Below, one piece after another: positions 23,479-35,176 of a DNA stretch of 64,000 bases (positions are counted from its first letter, which is position 1; every line of letters begins with the position of its first letter). The translations under genes were made by a program, and so were the position numbers. Below the pieces are notes generated by a model. The model had not been told where the DNA came from. It was given only the letters and a program-made list of their open reading frames with translations, and made no database searches. Source of the DNA: Glebionis coronaria (lineage: Eukaryota > Streptophyta > Magnoliopsida > Asterales > Asteraceae); NCBI GenBank assembly GCA_025667525.1, contig CM046874.1, positions 662,550,963 to 662,614,962 of the forward strand, given 5' to 3'.

Positions 23479-24643
23479 TGATGTAGCGAAAAAACAAGGA
23501 TTAATAATTGTATTTGTTGATTCCAAAGAATGCGAGAAAGAATCCTTCCAATTATCGTCGATTCAAAAGAATGCCGATAATCAGGCAAACTCCAACAATC
23601 GTTGATTCAACGAATACCCGATTATTAAGAGAATCTTAGCAAAGTGCCAAGAACAAAGATAAAGCTTTCATTATCAAAACTCAGAGATATCTCATACAGA
23701 AAAAAGAATTATACGTACAGGAAGAGTAGAATAACGTAAATAACGATTAGACATTACTTTCATATTTTCCTAAACAAGAATAAGAAACAAATATAACAGA
23801 ATAATTAAATGATATTTCTTATTTGTGAATCCCTGCATCATTCTCCTCTTCCTTGAAAAACTCGTCCTCGAGTTTGCAACACTCGTCCCTTGTTTTGTAG
23901 CATCCAAGTTTGGATCCCTTGCATCAAATTTCCTTTCTTTAAAATGAATCGACCTCGAACCTTGATCGTCTTAAAACCCAACTCGTCGACCATGATAGTT
24001 TGGATCATTGTAGAAAAAAGATTATTAGCCACAATTACAGTGCCTTCAATGTTGTCTTCTTTCCCACCAAATTCCTTTTCCACGTGAATCTTCTTTTTCC
24101 TCAATGACATCTTCAATATCTGTATCATAAACTAGCATCAGTTCTTCTTCATATTTATCAAATATGGGAGGTCTATCATAATCATCACTAGCCGCACCAT
24201 AATCTTTCCATTCATCAGAAGATGAACCATCAACCTCAAGAAACGGATATTCTAACATCTTAATCAGGAACTTCGGATCTTGATACCAACTGATGTAGCG
24301 AAAAAAACAAGGATAAATAATTGAATCTGTTAATTCTGAAGATTGCCAACACAATCTTTTCAATTATCATTGATTCAAAAGAATACCGACAATCAGGCAA
24401 ACTACAACAATCATTGATTCAATGAATACCTGATTATTAAGAGAATCTTAGCAAAGTGCCAAGAACAAAGCAAAAGCTTTCATTATCAAAACTCAAAGAT
24501 ATCTCATAATGAAAAAAGAGTTATACTTATAGGAAGAGTAGAATAACCTAAATAAAGATTAGACAATACTTTCCTATTTTCCTAAACTAAAATAACAAAC
24601 AAAATAAGTAAATGATATTTTTTATTTGTGAATCCCTACACCA
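23479..24643 (-). mobile_element. R: complete small non-autonomous LTR element (TRIM-like)
   Basis: LTR a (23,479-23,840, 362 bases) and LTR c (24,291-24,643, 353 bases) share termini TGATGTAGCG and C(T)(G/A)CA(T/C)CA and flank only 450 internal bases. A purine-tract complement follows LTR a and a primer site (24,274-24,288, complement of TGGTATCAAGATCCG) precedes LTR c, giving minus orientation. Flanking ATTAC/GTTAC fits a 5-base target duplication. The interior could not encode gag-pol, so movement would depend on another element. Confidence 0.85.
23845..24285 (-). pseudogene. R internal coding remnant
   Basis: Minus-strand frames (24,046-24,285, then 23,838-24,128 in another frame) give an acidic piece with DDYDRPPIFDKYEEE, of the kind found in gypsy polyproteins. 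The last part before the purine tract resembles the end of a gypsy polyprotein (ELEDEFF-like in the third frame). It looks like an internally deleted gypsy element keeping only the ends of its coding region. No functional protein is claimed. Confidence 0.5.
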
Positions 24644-24648
24644 GTTAC
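24644..24648. repeat. Target duplication GTTAC (right) of R-family insertions
   Basis: Identical to 7,378-7,382; element T LTR sequence is expected to resume after it. Confidence 0.65.
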
Positions 24649-25937
24649 ATAATATATCGACTAAGAAAAACCCAAGCCCAAATTTTAGCCGACTTACATC
24701 TCCTAATAAAAAGCTATTGATATAAGGAAACATCTCATACTAATCCTAACTAGACATGGAAGCTAATATTACTAACATCTTTGAAGACAAAAATGATGAA
24801 GTTCATGTCTTGTATGTGATTACCAGTCTTTTGAAAATAAAATAGCATCTTAGATGAAAAGAATGTCACGTTTATCAAATAATAGGAGCATTTAACCTTT
24901 GTATTCGTCATTTAATTTTTGTCCAACAAAAACCATTACATGATCAGAATGTTCCGCATGTCAAAATTTCAATCAACTAATACTTTCACTTATTATTTCA
25001 CATCAAAGCGATACCAAGTAATCATAGGCATTTCTAAAATAAAAGTGCCAAGAGCGGATACTTGACAAGACACACGCCTTCACAACTGCTTAATAAATTA
25101 AAACTCTATTAAAACAACAAAGACGAAACGTCAATATATCTATAATTTCCTCACCAATAACATAAGTAACATTCTGTTAGCAAAATCTAGCATAAACACT
25201 TCTACACATTATTTATAAAAATCTCGCAAACTTGTTACGCTTCGGATAACGAAACAATCGTAACTAGTTCAACATTTCATCTAAAACACACAAATTGTAT
25301 AAAATTCAATTTACCATATCCACAAAACAAATCAAATTCAAAATAACAACACAAGAAAAATAAAAATTAATAAAGTACGTAATGACGTAGTTAAAAACCA
25401 ACAAAATGAATGAATTGTATGTACCAAAATTAAGGGAAATGAGGTGACGTAACCCGGATTTAATGGAATTAAGGTTTTGATAAATTGATCTTGGCATGTG
25501 TGTTTTGGTGTATGATATTGAAATAATGGATGATTGTTTGTTCTAATAGGTGTGTTCTTTTGTGAGCAATTTGTTTGTTCTAAAGTTAAAAGATTATGAC
25601 AATATTAATTTATGTAATTGTTGTGTTCTTTATTAACAAAAGAGAATGAAGTTTAAATTTTGCTTGTTTGAGTTTGAGTTTTGGTAACGAATATTTTCCA
25701 TGATGAACCCTAGTGACAAACTAGTTTCCTCACTGTTATAGAAATGACACGTTTTTCCGTCATTATAAGGCCTTAATGGTGACAGAAATATAATGGCCTT
25801 AATGGTGACAGAAATAAATGTCATGACTAAACTTCTCAAAGTTCCTAATCCAAGCTTAAAACAATAAACTAAACAATCAAGACATTTAATTACTTTTCAA
25901 ACGTAATACTTATTATTGTATAATAAAGAATTACAAT
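24649..25937. other. Unassigned 1.3 kb, first part probably the rest of element T LTR
   Basis: No gag, pol or recognisable host gene on either strand. By the target-duplication argument the first few hundred bases should belong to the T LTR, but its far end was not recognised. The remainder has no visible repeat apart from a short duplication at 25,769-25,815. This is the best candidate in the window for older, lower-copy host DNA. Confidence 0.4.
25769..25815. repeat. 26-base tandem duplication
   Basis: GGCCTTAATGGTGACAGAAA occurs twice 26 bases apart. Confidence 0.8.
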
Positions 25938-26579
25938 TGTTATGGATAACACCGTTTGATGACAATGTGTTGTGCACACTTTGGACAAACTAAAACCTAA
26001 CTTATGAACACAGTCGCAGCTGTTTGGTTTAACAAGTTCTAAGAGTTAATGTGTGTAATGTGTCAAAGTGTTTAGCATTAACTCTAGGCTAAATAACCTA
26101 TTTATAGTGGTACGAGGATGACTCAAAGTACTGGTTGATGGTGACTACACTAAACAAACACTTGTCAAACATCTGTCACAAGATGCTCTTCTATTCTTGG
26201 TAGTCTGCCACAATGCTTTAGGAAAAAAGAGCTGACACATTTTCCCTTTTCTTCATAGTCTCGTACACACTAAGGTATGTCCAAAGTGTACTAAGTGTTA
26301 ACAGGTTATTGCCACCCCTGTTAACCCTCAACCCCTCAGAGTCCCTAATACATCTTGGTTGTTATCCATCATAGCCAATGAGTATGTCTTCAAGGAATCT
26401 TCGACTTCCTTGACAATGTCTCTGACATGGACTCCTCTGAGGTTGCTCACAGAGACTTAGATCTATGTGAGTCTTGTGATACTTGCCTGCCTCCTAGGCA
26501 CAGACAAGTTAATATCAAACAGCTTGATTTGTGTTTAAATCTATGATACAGGGAATCTAATAAACTTAGATTCCCAACA
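25938..26579 (-). mobile_element. E 3' LTR (SIRE-like copia)
   Basis: About 642 bases, TGTTATGG...TTCCCAACA, with a minus-strand TATA box (CTATTTATAG, 26,098-26,107) and the purine-tract complement ATCTCCCCCTA just after it. The left end is set by the TGTT/AACA symmetry only, because no second copy is in the window. Confidence 0.65.
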
Positions 26580-26752
26580 ATCTCCCCCTATTTAAACATA
26601 AATACAACTAGATCTACATAAGTTGCAGTAAGTGAGATGACAGCTTGTTCTTACTCATAACAGATCTTAACAAACATACCACATGATTTTATTATGACTT
26701 AAAAGAAATTACAAGTACAAAACATAAGTGTAACAAAATATGAAGGTAAAGT

Positions 26753-29066
26753 TCAACTGTGAAACACTTTAATAATCATCATTCTTGATTTTTTTTCTTC
26801 AGCTTCAGCTATGTCTGTCATAGCATTCAATTCGGCCTGCAAAGCTTGTGCAAATACCTTGGAATACTCTGTGTTGATATTAAGTGCATTTTTAAGACAA
26901 AGAAGTTGAATAGTTGATGTTAATCCCAACTCGTCTTCCCTTTAGAACACATATTGACATCCCCTGTTCATGAAGGTCATACCTCTCTCAGGCTCAGTAT
27001 ATGTCTGACCATCAATAGGCCTACAATCCCAATTGGTAAAACCAAATCCCTGTGCATTCAATCCACTTGAACATCATCAGTTACGAAGTTTCCTTAATAA
27101 ATTGAGTCATCATTCTTCTTTTCTTTCCAGACTTTGGAAGATCTTGTTCAAACAGCTATGGTGGGGGATCAATCTCTAGCTTCGCTGTAGTTTCTTTAAC
27201 CCAATTAAACTTAGCTTTGAGAGTCTTGAGAAGTGTAAAATTTGCTTGTCTAGTCTTCTTCGCAGCTAATGCCTCAAGTTCAAACCAACTGATAAGCAAA
27301 GTTTATTTAACTTAAAGTCTTCAAAGAGATCCATATTGGCCTGTTGATTATCTCTCCACAAAACCATTTGTGGTATATGAGTAGACTTGTGAATAGTATA
27401 CTTGAACTTGGTGATTTTTCTAGGTGCAAACCTGTTGTTAACGCAGGCATCATAGTCAGCTTTTACCTTTTTCAGTGCCTATGTGCGTTTGACATCCATT
27501 TCATTCAACCTTTGTCTTTGCTCCTCCCTTTGTTGTGGAGTCATTTTTCTCAGAGTTGCCTCATTAAGCTCCTTGGCTTTCTTGATTTCATTTAAACTTT
27601 TGAATTTAATAGCCTATTTCTCAATTTCTTCAGCTGTTAAAGGGTTCTCATTTGTTGCTTTAAAGGTTGTGAATTGGGATAGTTCAGTGGTTGATCCTCC
27701 TATCTATAGCATCAGAGCTATTTTCTTTAGCTTGGTGTTTGAGTCTACCACACCTATTTCCTTTCCTTTCTTCGAGACAAAGGATAAAACACTTGTGTTC
27801 TTCAGCTCTTCAGCTTTTTTGAGGAAAGCCATCTGAGCTTGGTTTTGTACAGTTTTGGGTAGGGATCTAACAGTGAACTTAAGTTTCTTGGCAGCTTGTT
27901 CACCATCATCCACTGCCTCGTTGGTGTTAACCATAGTCAGGGTCTTTTTGCTCATCATCGTCATCAGGTACAGTTATCCATACTTTGTCTGTTGCTCCCC
28001 CTTAAGTTCATCATCATCATCAGGTACAGTTATCGGAGTGATGACTTGGAGAGGGATGGGTGAAGGGATAGTGTTGTTAGCTGATCCTGAGTTTTGCTTA
28101 GCAGATTTAAGGTTAAGTACATTTTCCTTTTCCCCCTCACGTTCAGCCTGTCTTTTCATACGTTTGGATGAACGCGCCTGAATGTATTTAGCAATCTTCT
28201 CAACAGAGGCAGCCATTTCTTTTTGCCTGGTTCTTGAAGCTCTGCAATTTTCAACTGCTGGTTGCAGTTACCATTTGTGTTGCGATGAACACAGTCAACT
28301 ATGAAGTTGGTGTAACGAACTTTCCTGGATCGTACAACCTCAAACTCTTTATGCATAGTCAACTCATGAACAGAGAATAGTGCAGGGACATCTATGGCTA
28401 TGGCATCTTTGATACTAGTGGATAAATGGCTAAGTCCTTGGGACACTCCTTTTCTTGTGCCATCCTTAATGGGTTTAGTGACAGCATTCTTAACCGCTTG
28501 TTTGATGATCTGTTGAAAGTTGACAGTGAAGGAATGCATTTCTGATTTTACTATGTCCAGCTTTCTTGACATGCGCTCAATGTCTGAGGCATGATGTTCA
28601 GGCTTTAGGTCGTGGATGTTCAGACTTGTTGTGCATAATCATCCTCTCTTGGCAATATGTAAAAGTTGGTATGTGTAGGATGATAAAACAACAAAAATTC
28701 GGCTGTCGGATCATATGTAGGCCTTTAGAACATTGTGGTGATAAAGGTAGCAGAAGTAGGAGTCGCTACAGCTTCCTTGGGAGGAGGAGTGTTTTCAATA
28801 GCTGGTGTGGACACAGCAATATCCTTTGGAGGAGACAAAGATTGTTGATCATCATCCTCTTCATCATCCTCCTTCTCAATCATCCCCTCGGGGAGAATCT
28901 CATCATCTGGCATAGATTCAGGTTCAGAGAAGCTTTCTATTAAGGCAAGCACATCCTCTTCAACATCAGGCATGGGATCATCCTCATTTGGCTGATCCTG
29001 AATCAATTTATCAGCTCCTTCATCTGGCTGCTCCAGAGATTCTACATTTGGCTGTACAACATCAGC
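26753..29066 (-). pseudogene. E aORF, C-terminal half (decayed)
   Basis: Downstream part of the extra ORF that SIRE/Maximus copia elements carry between pol and the 3' LTR. Minus-strand frames chain as 29,066-28,725 (acidic, DDEEDDD), 28,572-28,156, 28,216-27,974, 27,964-27,704 and further fragments to about 26,753, separated by single-base shifts and stops. The start at 29,066 follows an acceptor-like TTGCAG and is in phase with the donor after codon CAG at 36,328, where the N-terminal half ends. No membrane segment or enzyme motif is visible. Function unknown; the label env-like used for such ORFs is not supported by anything I see here. Confidence 0.65.
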
Positions 29067-29416
29067 CTGCAATGTGTTTAAGTTAGTAACAGTGAAATAG
29101 ATAAAGGGAATAGTCGCCAGTTCGTTGTCCCAGGGAGGTTGAGGATGATTATTCAACAACTCCAAAGGATCAATCCTTGGGATTCTTTTAAGGGTGAAAA
29201 GTATGAGGTTAATGGTCGCCATTCGCTGCCCCTAGAAAATCTGAGTGTGATTATTCAGCCCCCCAAAAGGTTGAAACCATTGGGACTCTTTTATTTTGAA
29301 ACATATGTTGTTAAGGATCGCCATTCGCTCCCCCTTGGAAAGATGAGTGTGATTATTTAGCCCCCCCCCAAAAAAAAGGTTAAGAAACCTTTGGGACTCT
29401 TTTATGTGAAACATAT
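29067..29416 (-). other. E aORF intron, 3' part, with ~100-base tandem repeats
   Basis: Three diverged copies of a unit whose core reads GAATAATCACNCTCA then a purine-rich GGGGCAGCG-like segment, spaced about 50-100 bases. Two more copies of the same unit are at 36,651-36,810 on the other strand. The A-family LTR at 29,417 interrupts the array. Frames through this stretch are poor, which fits intron rather than coding. Confidence 0.55.
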
Positions 29417-29976
29417 TGTTGGGAATAAATTATGGGTCAGTTCACTAGACACTGATAAGAAGAATTCAAGCGCTGATAAGACGACATTGGACGCTGACAG
29501 CCAAGCGTTGACATTGAAGAAGTCAACGCTGACAGCCTTGAAGAAGTCAACGCTGACAGCCTTGAAGATTAGCACTGATGGAATATATCTTCATACGAAT
29601 CTTTTTGTTTATTTGTTTCTTTATTTGTGTATGGTAAAGATAAGCTCGACATTGTATTTTCCATTATTATCTTTACCTAGAATAGATGATTCGTAGCTTA
29701 TTGTACAAGACTTCTTAATCTATAAAAGAAGATCTTTTAGGTTAAAGTTAATAATCAGTTATCATAAGTTTTCACAAGTTAAACCTCTTTCATTGTAATC
29801 AAGTTTGTTCATTCTAATACAAGTGAAAGTTTGTTTAACATCTTTGTGTTTTAGATTAAGTGTTAATTCCGCATAACACTTAGTTACTTTATTCATAAGC
29901 AAAGGTTTCTCTACGTGTACTACTTGATCTAATCTCGTATACACAAAGCTTAATCGATCTAAGTTTGGGATCAACA
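29417..29976 (+). mobile_element. A-family LTR at E/X junction
   Basis: 560 bases, TGTTGGGAAT...GGGATCAACA, with a TATA box (TATAAAAG, 29,721-29,728). It is 24 bases longer than the other A LTRs because TTGAAGAAGTCAACGCTGAC... is duplicated (29,514-29,561). A primer site follows directly, so it acts as a 5' LTR for the sequence to its right. It is inverted relative to the A LTRs at 36,827 and 48,337. Confidence 0.85.
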
Positions 29977-29978
29977 AT

Positions 29979-29990
29979 TGGTATCAGAGC
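29979..29990 (+). other. X primer-binding site
   Basis: TGGTATCAGAGC, perfect tRNA-Met-type site two bases after the LTR. The bases around it differ from the primer-site region of the A element at 48,323, so the leader beyond is not A-family sequence. Confidence 0.85.
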
Positions 29991-32169
29991 CTAAGGCTCA
30001 TGATATCTAGGTCCGACGAGGTGTTCGTGTATGGTGAAGAAAAGAAAAATTCGTATGGATTTTTCTGGACGTTTTTGTGTGCGCAGCAGTATTCAGAAGG
30101 GCATAACTTTTTATTGAACCGTTGGATCGCCACGAAATTTTATATGTGTGTTCTACATACATATATCTAAACATCCACCGGAGGGATTGTCAAGTTTTAT
30201 CCCCAGGCAAAAGTTATTAAGCGTCAAAGTCAGCAGTAGGGTGAATGCAGTTTTCTGTGGACAGCCATGTTCAAGACACGATCTCTCCTTCGTTAACCGT
30301 TGGATCTTCGTGATTTTTGAACTGTAGATTCTTGGCACTTGTGTCTAGAATCTCACCGAAGGGATTTTCGAACTAAGCCCTAATGAAAAAGTTATTCAAG
30401 GTCGAAGGTTGCTGTTTAAAGTAATGATGTTCTTGCTTTTTCACATAAAATCATGAACTAGGGTTTTTCAAACCCTAGATCTACATAAAAAGCAGGATGT
30501 TATAAGGATTGTGGCTGTGGTGATTCAAGATAATACTTGATCTAAGGATTATTTACAAACCCTAATTAGGGTTTCGATGCTCAAATAATATAAACCCTAG
30601 ATTGAGTGAAGGAAAAGGTGCTACGGTTATGTTATTACTGTGATATCGAGAGACTTCAATACATGTTCACACGGTTAAAGCATTCCTATTGGAGGAAAAG
30701 TCTTCTGTTCACACGATCTGTGTTAGATCTAGCATGCATTCACACGGCTTAAACCCTAATATTCATTATATAAACTTTAGATCCTCTACATGCTAGTTTA
30801 TGGTATTTCCGTGAGTCCCTCGTTCCCATTGGTGGAGAATTATGTGTTCACACGGATTAAAGAGTTGTGATTGGCTATTGAAGATTGTGTTCACACGGCC
30901 AAGGAGTAAAGTTTATATATTGCAAATGCAAACCGTTTATATTGGTTCTTCATGGCTGTGTTCACACGATTGAAAACATCTGATTGGCCGATATTTATTG
31001 TATTCACATGATCTATGTTCACATGGTTACTATGGGCGTGCGGGTACAGAATCAAAGAAGCTTTATCACTTGTTTAAGGTTGAAAAGGTAACGTTGATAT
31101 TCAACGTTGACAAGTAAGAATGCAACGCTGACAAGAGTATGGTTTGACGTTGACAAAATCATGACGCTGACAAGGTTGATATAGACGCTGACAGAAGTGA
31201 AATTGACGCTGACAGAATAAGTCAACGCTGATAGGTTGACAGTGTCGTCCGATATATGAGATTCAACGCTGATAGGTATTGTCAGATATCGGACAATACA
31301 TCTGACCAAGATATTGGACAGAAGAGATATTGGACAACACACTGTTTGCTGCTGTTTGAGAAAATTGGACGTTTTAAGCACACAAAAAGGAGGAAAATAC
31401 ACACAAAGGTACATGGAATCTCCGTTTTAATTTAGAATATCATGATGATATTTATGGCTCGGATATTTTAAATGGATTAATGATTTTAACGCGAGTTAGC
31501 AATTATTCGTGGGAATTTGATGGATATTTTAAACTATGTAATCGGGATAGCCTTGCGAAAGAGTTATCCACATTTGATCTTTTACATATGGTATGACTAT
31601 GTTATTTCATTCAAATTCATCATGAAGAAGTGTTAGCTTAAGGGGAAGAATTCTTATGGTAAGTTTGATGATTGAAGAAGATTTTCGTGAGTTTGTGTTC
31701 TATCATATCTTAAAGTCGTGCACTTCCAGTCATGGACTTTTAAGGTAACTTGTTCGTGCTTACATGGTTGGTGATGAAGACTTGTCATATCTAGCAAACC
31801 AATTGCTATCACTTGAAGGAGTTACATTATCGTGCTCAGTGTCTCACAAAGGATGAGGATTTTGACAAATGGATCGAGGTCTACTTATACTTTGTAACAT
31901 GAGTATAAGTTCTTCATCACATGGATAAACAAGACATGGAACATAAGATTGGGTTACTCTACTTCAACATCAAGAATACTTTATTTATTTTTCTTCAGGA
32001 TCATTACATAGAGCCTACATTTGGAGAATCTTCAAAGCTTGCAACATTGTTTACTTCCTTGTTGATGTGACAAAAAGGGGAAGAAAATACGTGCTACACT
32101 TGAGGGGAAGCAATCTGAAGATCATGTACAAACTTACAAGAGATAAACATAGAGTTTTGCCACTATCAA
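29991..32169 (+). mobile_element. X internal region, non-coding
   Basis: 2.2 kb with no gag or pol frame on either strand. It holds a diverged tandem pair (about 30,100-30,235 and 30,283-30,410, sharing CCGTTGGATC and GGGATT). It also has eight TTCACACGG-type repeats (30,664-31,026), a CGYTGAYA cluster (31,080-31,280) and several AGGGGAAG purine tracts (about 31,641, 32,080, 32,104, 32,172). The layout is that of a large non-autonomous element that must use proteins made elsewhere. Confidence 0.6.
30664..31026 (+). repeat. TTCACACGG interspersed repeat
   Basis: Eight copies of TTCACAYGR at irregular 16-117 base spacing, usually preceded by TGTG or ATG. Confidence 0.8.
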
Positions 32170-32181
32170 CTAGGGGAAGAT
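32170..32181 (+). other. X polypurine tract
   Basis: CTAGGGGAAGAT immediately before TGTTGGGTC, placed like the tract of the A element (AGGGGAGGAT before TGTTGGGAAT). Confidence 0.65.
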
Positions 32182-32762
32182 TGTTGGGTCAAAAAGTTGA
32201 TGTGGCAGAAACTCAAAATCAAAGAAAATATCAAGTAATATGTTCAAGCGTTGACAAGAGCAATCTGGGCGTTGACAAGAGCAATTCAGGCGTTGACAGT
32301 AAGTCAACAAAAGTCAAACGCAGTCACAAAGTCAAACGCTGATGGATGTTGAAGATTTGATGGAGAATTCTATTTAGGGAATATATTGAGTATATTATTT
32401 ATGATATACACAATATATAGTTTATCTAAATAGAAGATTTAGGTGTTTATTTGATATTATCTCTTGTAGATTATGTTCCTTCCACTATAAAAGGAACAAG
32501 AGTCTTAGGTTTTATTCATATCATTCATTCACAATGTAAACCTAAAGCGTGTGTCGACTAGGTGTGGGATTCAATGTACACACACCTAGTGATTGTTGAT
32601 TATTAATATAATTAGCAATCCATTTGTTTTAATTCGTGTTCTTTGTGTCCAAACACCTTGTTATGATCATTGTTCTTATTCCGCTATGTTATCATATGAA
32701 TGATGATCAACCTAGATATAATGGTTCATAACCATTGAGTCTAACGATCAATGGACTCCACA
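32182..32762 (+). mobile_element. X 3' LTR (end approximate)
   Basis: Starts TGTTGGGTCA after a purine tract and has a TATA box (TATAAAAG, 32,486-32,493). It carries the CGYTGAYA cluster near its start, as the A LTRs do, but is otherwise not alignable with them. The end is set at ACTCCACA because E coding sequence resumes there; it could lie up to about 60 bases earlier. Confidence 0.6.
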
Positions 32763-34833
32763 ATATCAAGCAGATCTTTCCCAAGTGATGAATTCTCAGA
32801 ACCAAGACCTCCCTGTCATCACCATCATCTCACCAACACCCTCACTCCTTATGTTCCTACATTTGACCCTCTGTCAACACACAACATTGAAGTTCCCTCT
32901 TCTCAGGGACCTCATGAAGAAGAAACACATCCTTCCTGTAGTCCTTGTTCCACATCAGCTGAAGATGACTCACATATTCTTCAAATTCCTAAAGACTCCT
33001 GTTGACAATGAATCTATGCCCCTTGATATAGCTGAAGTTGACACAGATACTGAGGTCATCTTCGAAGAGAGTCCTTCTACTCAACATGATGAAACTTAAA
33101 TAGTGCTAGCTACCTCAACAATTGGCCTTGTTTATGATTCCCCAGCTCTACAAACTAAATGGTCAAGAGATCAACACATTCTTCTTGTCAACATTATTGG
33201 GGAACCTAATGCAGGGGTTACTACTAGAATTCAAATTCATGACTTAGAGTCAGCCTCAGCCAACGCATGTCTATTCGCTAAATTTCTCTCTCAAATTGAA
33301 CCTAAGAGATTAGTTGAAGCTCTTATGGAATATGGGTGGGTAGCTGCTATGCAAGAAGAAATTAATCAGTTCCAAAGGAACAAGGTATGGACCCTAGTGC
33401 CAGCTCCACCTGGTAAGAACATCACAGGCACTAGATGGATTTATAGAAACAATATGGATGAAATTGGAAACATCATCAGAAACAACGCTACGCTAGTTGC
33501 ACAGGGGTATACATAGACTGAAGGGGTTGATCATGATGAAACTTTTGCACCTGTGGCAAGACTTGAAGCTATCAGAATCTTCCTTGCTTATGCTGCATAT
33601 ATGAACTTCACTGTGTATCAGATGGATGTTAAGAGTGCCTTCCTCAATGGAGATTTGGCTGAGGAAGTATATGTTGAACAACCTGAAGGATTCGAGAACA
33701 TCGAGTTTCCTAATCATGTGTACAGACTACACAAAGTCATGTATGGGCTGAAACAAGCTCCAAGGACATGGTATGAAACTCTGTCTAATTTTTTAACTGA
33801 TAATAAATTTGTTAGGGGTTCCATTGATAAAACACTCTTTACCTTCAAGGATAAGAGTGATTTCATCATTGTGCAGATTTATGTGGAAGATATCATCTTT
33901 GGGTCAACTAACGTTAATCTTATTAAACGTTTTGCTAAATTGATGACCACGAAATATGAGATGAGTAAGATGGGTGAATTAACTTACTTTTTGGGTTTTC
34001 AAATTAAACAATGTCCTAAGGGAATTTCAATTTGTCAAGAAAAGTATGTTAAAGATTTACTTAAAAAATATGACTTAGCTTATTGTGCATCAGTGAAATG
34101 CCCAATGCTTCCACCTAACAACTTGGGTCCTGATGATTCAGGGGTCTCTGTCAATGAGACTTTATACAGAGGCATGATTGGGTCACTCTGGTATTTAACA
34201 GCCAGTCTTCCTGATATCTAATTCTCCACATGTCTCTGTGCAAGGTACCAAGCTAACCCAAAAGAATCCCATCTAGTGGTTAAGAAAATTTTCAGGTATC
34301 TCAAAGGGACAACCTCCCTAGGTCTATGGTATCCCAAAGAATCAAGCTTTGATCTCAAGGCCTATTCAGATTCAGACTATGTTGGATGTTGCATTGAAAG
34401 GAAAAGTACATCAGATAGCTGTCAAATTCTAGGAGGAAAGTTGGTTGGATGGAGTGCAAAGAAGCAAAACTCAATGGCCACGTCATCAACTGAAGCTGAA
34501 TATGTTGCTGCTACCAGCTGTTGTGCACAAGTGATATGGATGAAGAGTCAATTAGCTGAATATAAGATTCTATATGACAAAGTGCCAATCTTCTGTGACA
34601 ACACCAGCGCCATTGCCATCTCCAACAACCCTGTTCTTCACTCTCAAACAAAACACATTGAAATCAGGTATCATTTTATCAGGAATCATATAATGAAGGG
34701 AGATATCGAGCTGCATTTCGTCCCCACAGAGCTGCAACTAGTTGACATCTTTACCAAGCCTTTGGCTGAACCTTCGTTCAACAGGCTAGTTGCTGAGCTG
34801 GGCATGCTTAATATCTCTAAGCTTGTGGCTTGA
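32763..34833 (+). pseudogene. E pol: RT and RNase H (inverted fragment)
   Basis: Copia RT in correct order. A linker comes first (SFPSDEFSEPR, YVPTFDPLS), then AMQEEINQF and TRWIYRNN. At 33,517 a TAG follows QGYT, then RT continues through [13 protein letters not shown] and [12 protein letters not shown]. The polymerase motif reads YVEDI where YVDDI is required. At 34,219 a TAA replaces a codon in RPDIMF-type sequence. RNase H follows ([36 protein letters not shown]) to 34,833. The lost catalytic Asp and stops mark a dead copy. It lies on the plus strand although the rest of E is minus, so this block is inverted. Its integrase is at 57,375-58,666. Confidence 0.85.
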
Positions 34834-35176
34834 TATTTAATGTGTTCATTAAATTCTGATTAAATATTAAATGTTTTTCACATGAAACTAGGTAGTTACT
34901 TTCCAAGTAAATGCTAAAAAGATTCCCTATATTTTATTATTTTTTCAGAATAACAAGGAGACAAATGGTTTTGAAAGGTCAAGGGACCCACTTGTGTGTA
35001 GTCTTTTTCCCACTACGCATTTGATGCGTTTGAATAAGTGTTTCAATTTTTGAATATAAATATTATCTCAAGATTTTCTCACCTACCACTATTCTCATTT
35101 CTCTCATATTCGTCTCTCTCTAAACTTTCTCTCTCTAAACCCTCTCATCATCTTCATCTTCCTCAACCTCGAATCT
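34834..35176 (+). promoter_or_regulatory. E spacer between pol and aORF with promoter-like end
   Basis: Non-coding. TATAAATA at 35,055-35,062 is followed by a pyrimidine-rich leader (about 35,078-35,165, CTCTCTCTAAAC-type) and the aORF ATG at 35,177. This is the arrangement of an ordinary plant core promoter and 5' UTR. Confidence 0.5.

Noticed and set aside
30664..31026. TTCACACGG repeats as a CRISPR-like array
   Set aside because: Short, irregularly spaced, in plant retroelement DNA with no cas-like genes.
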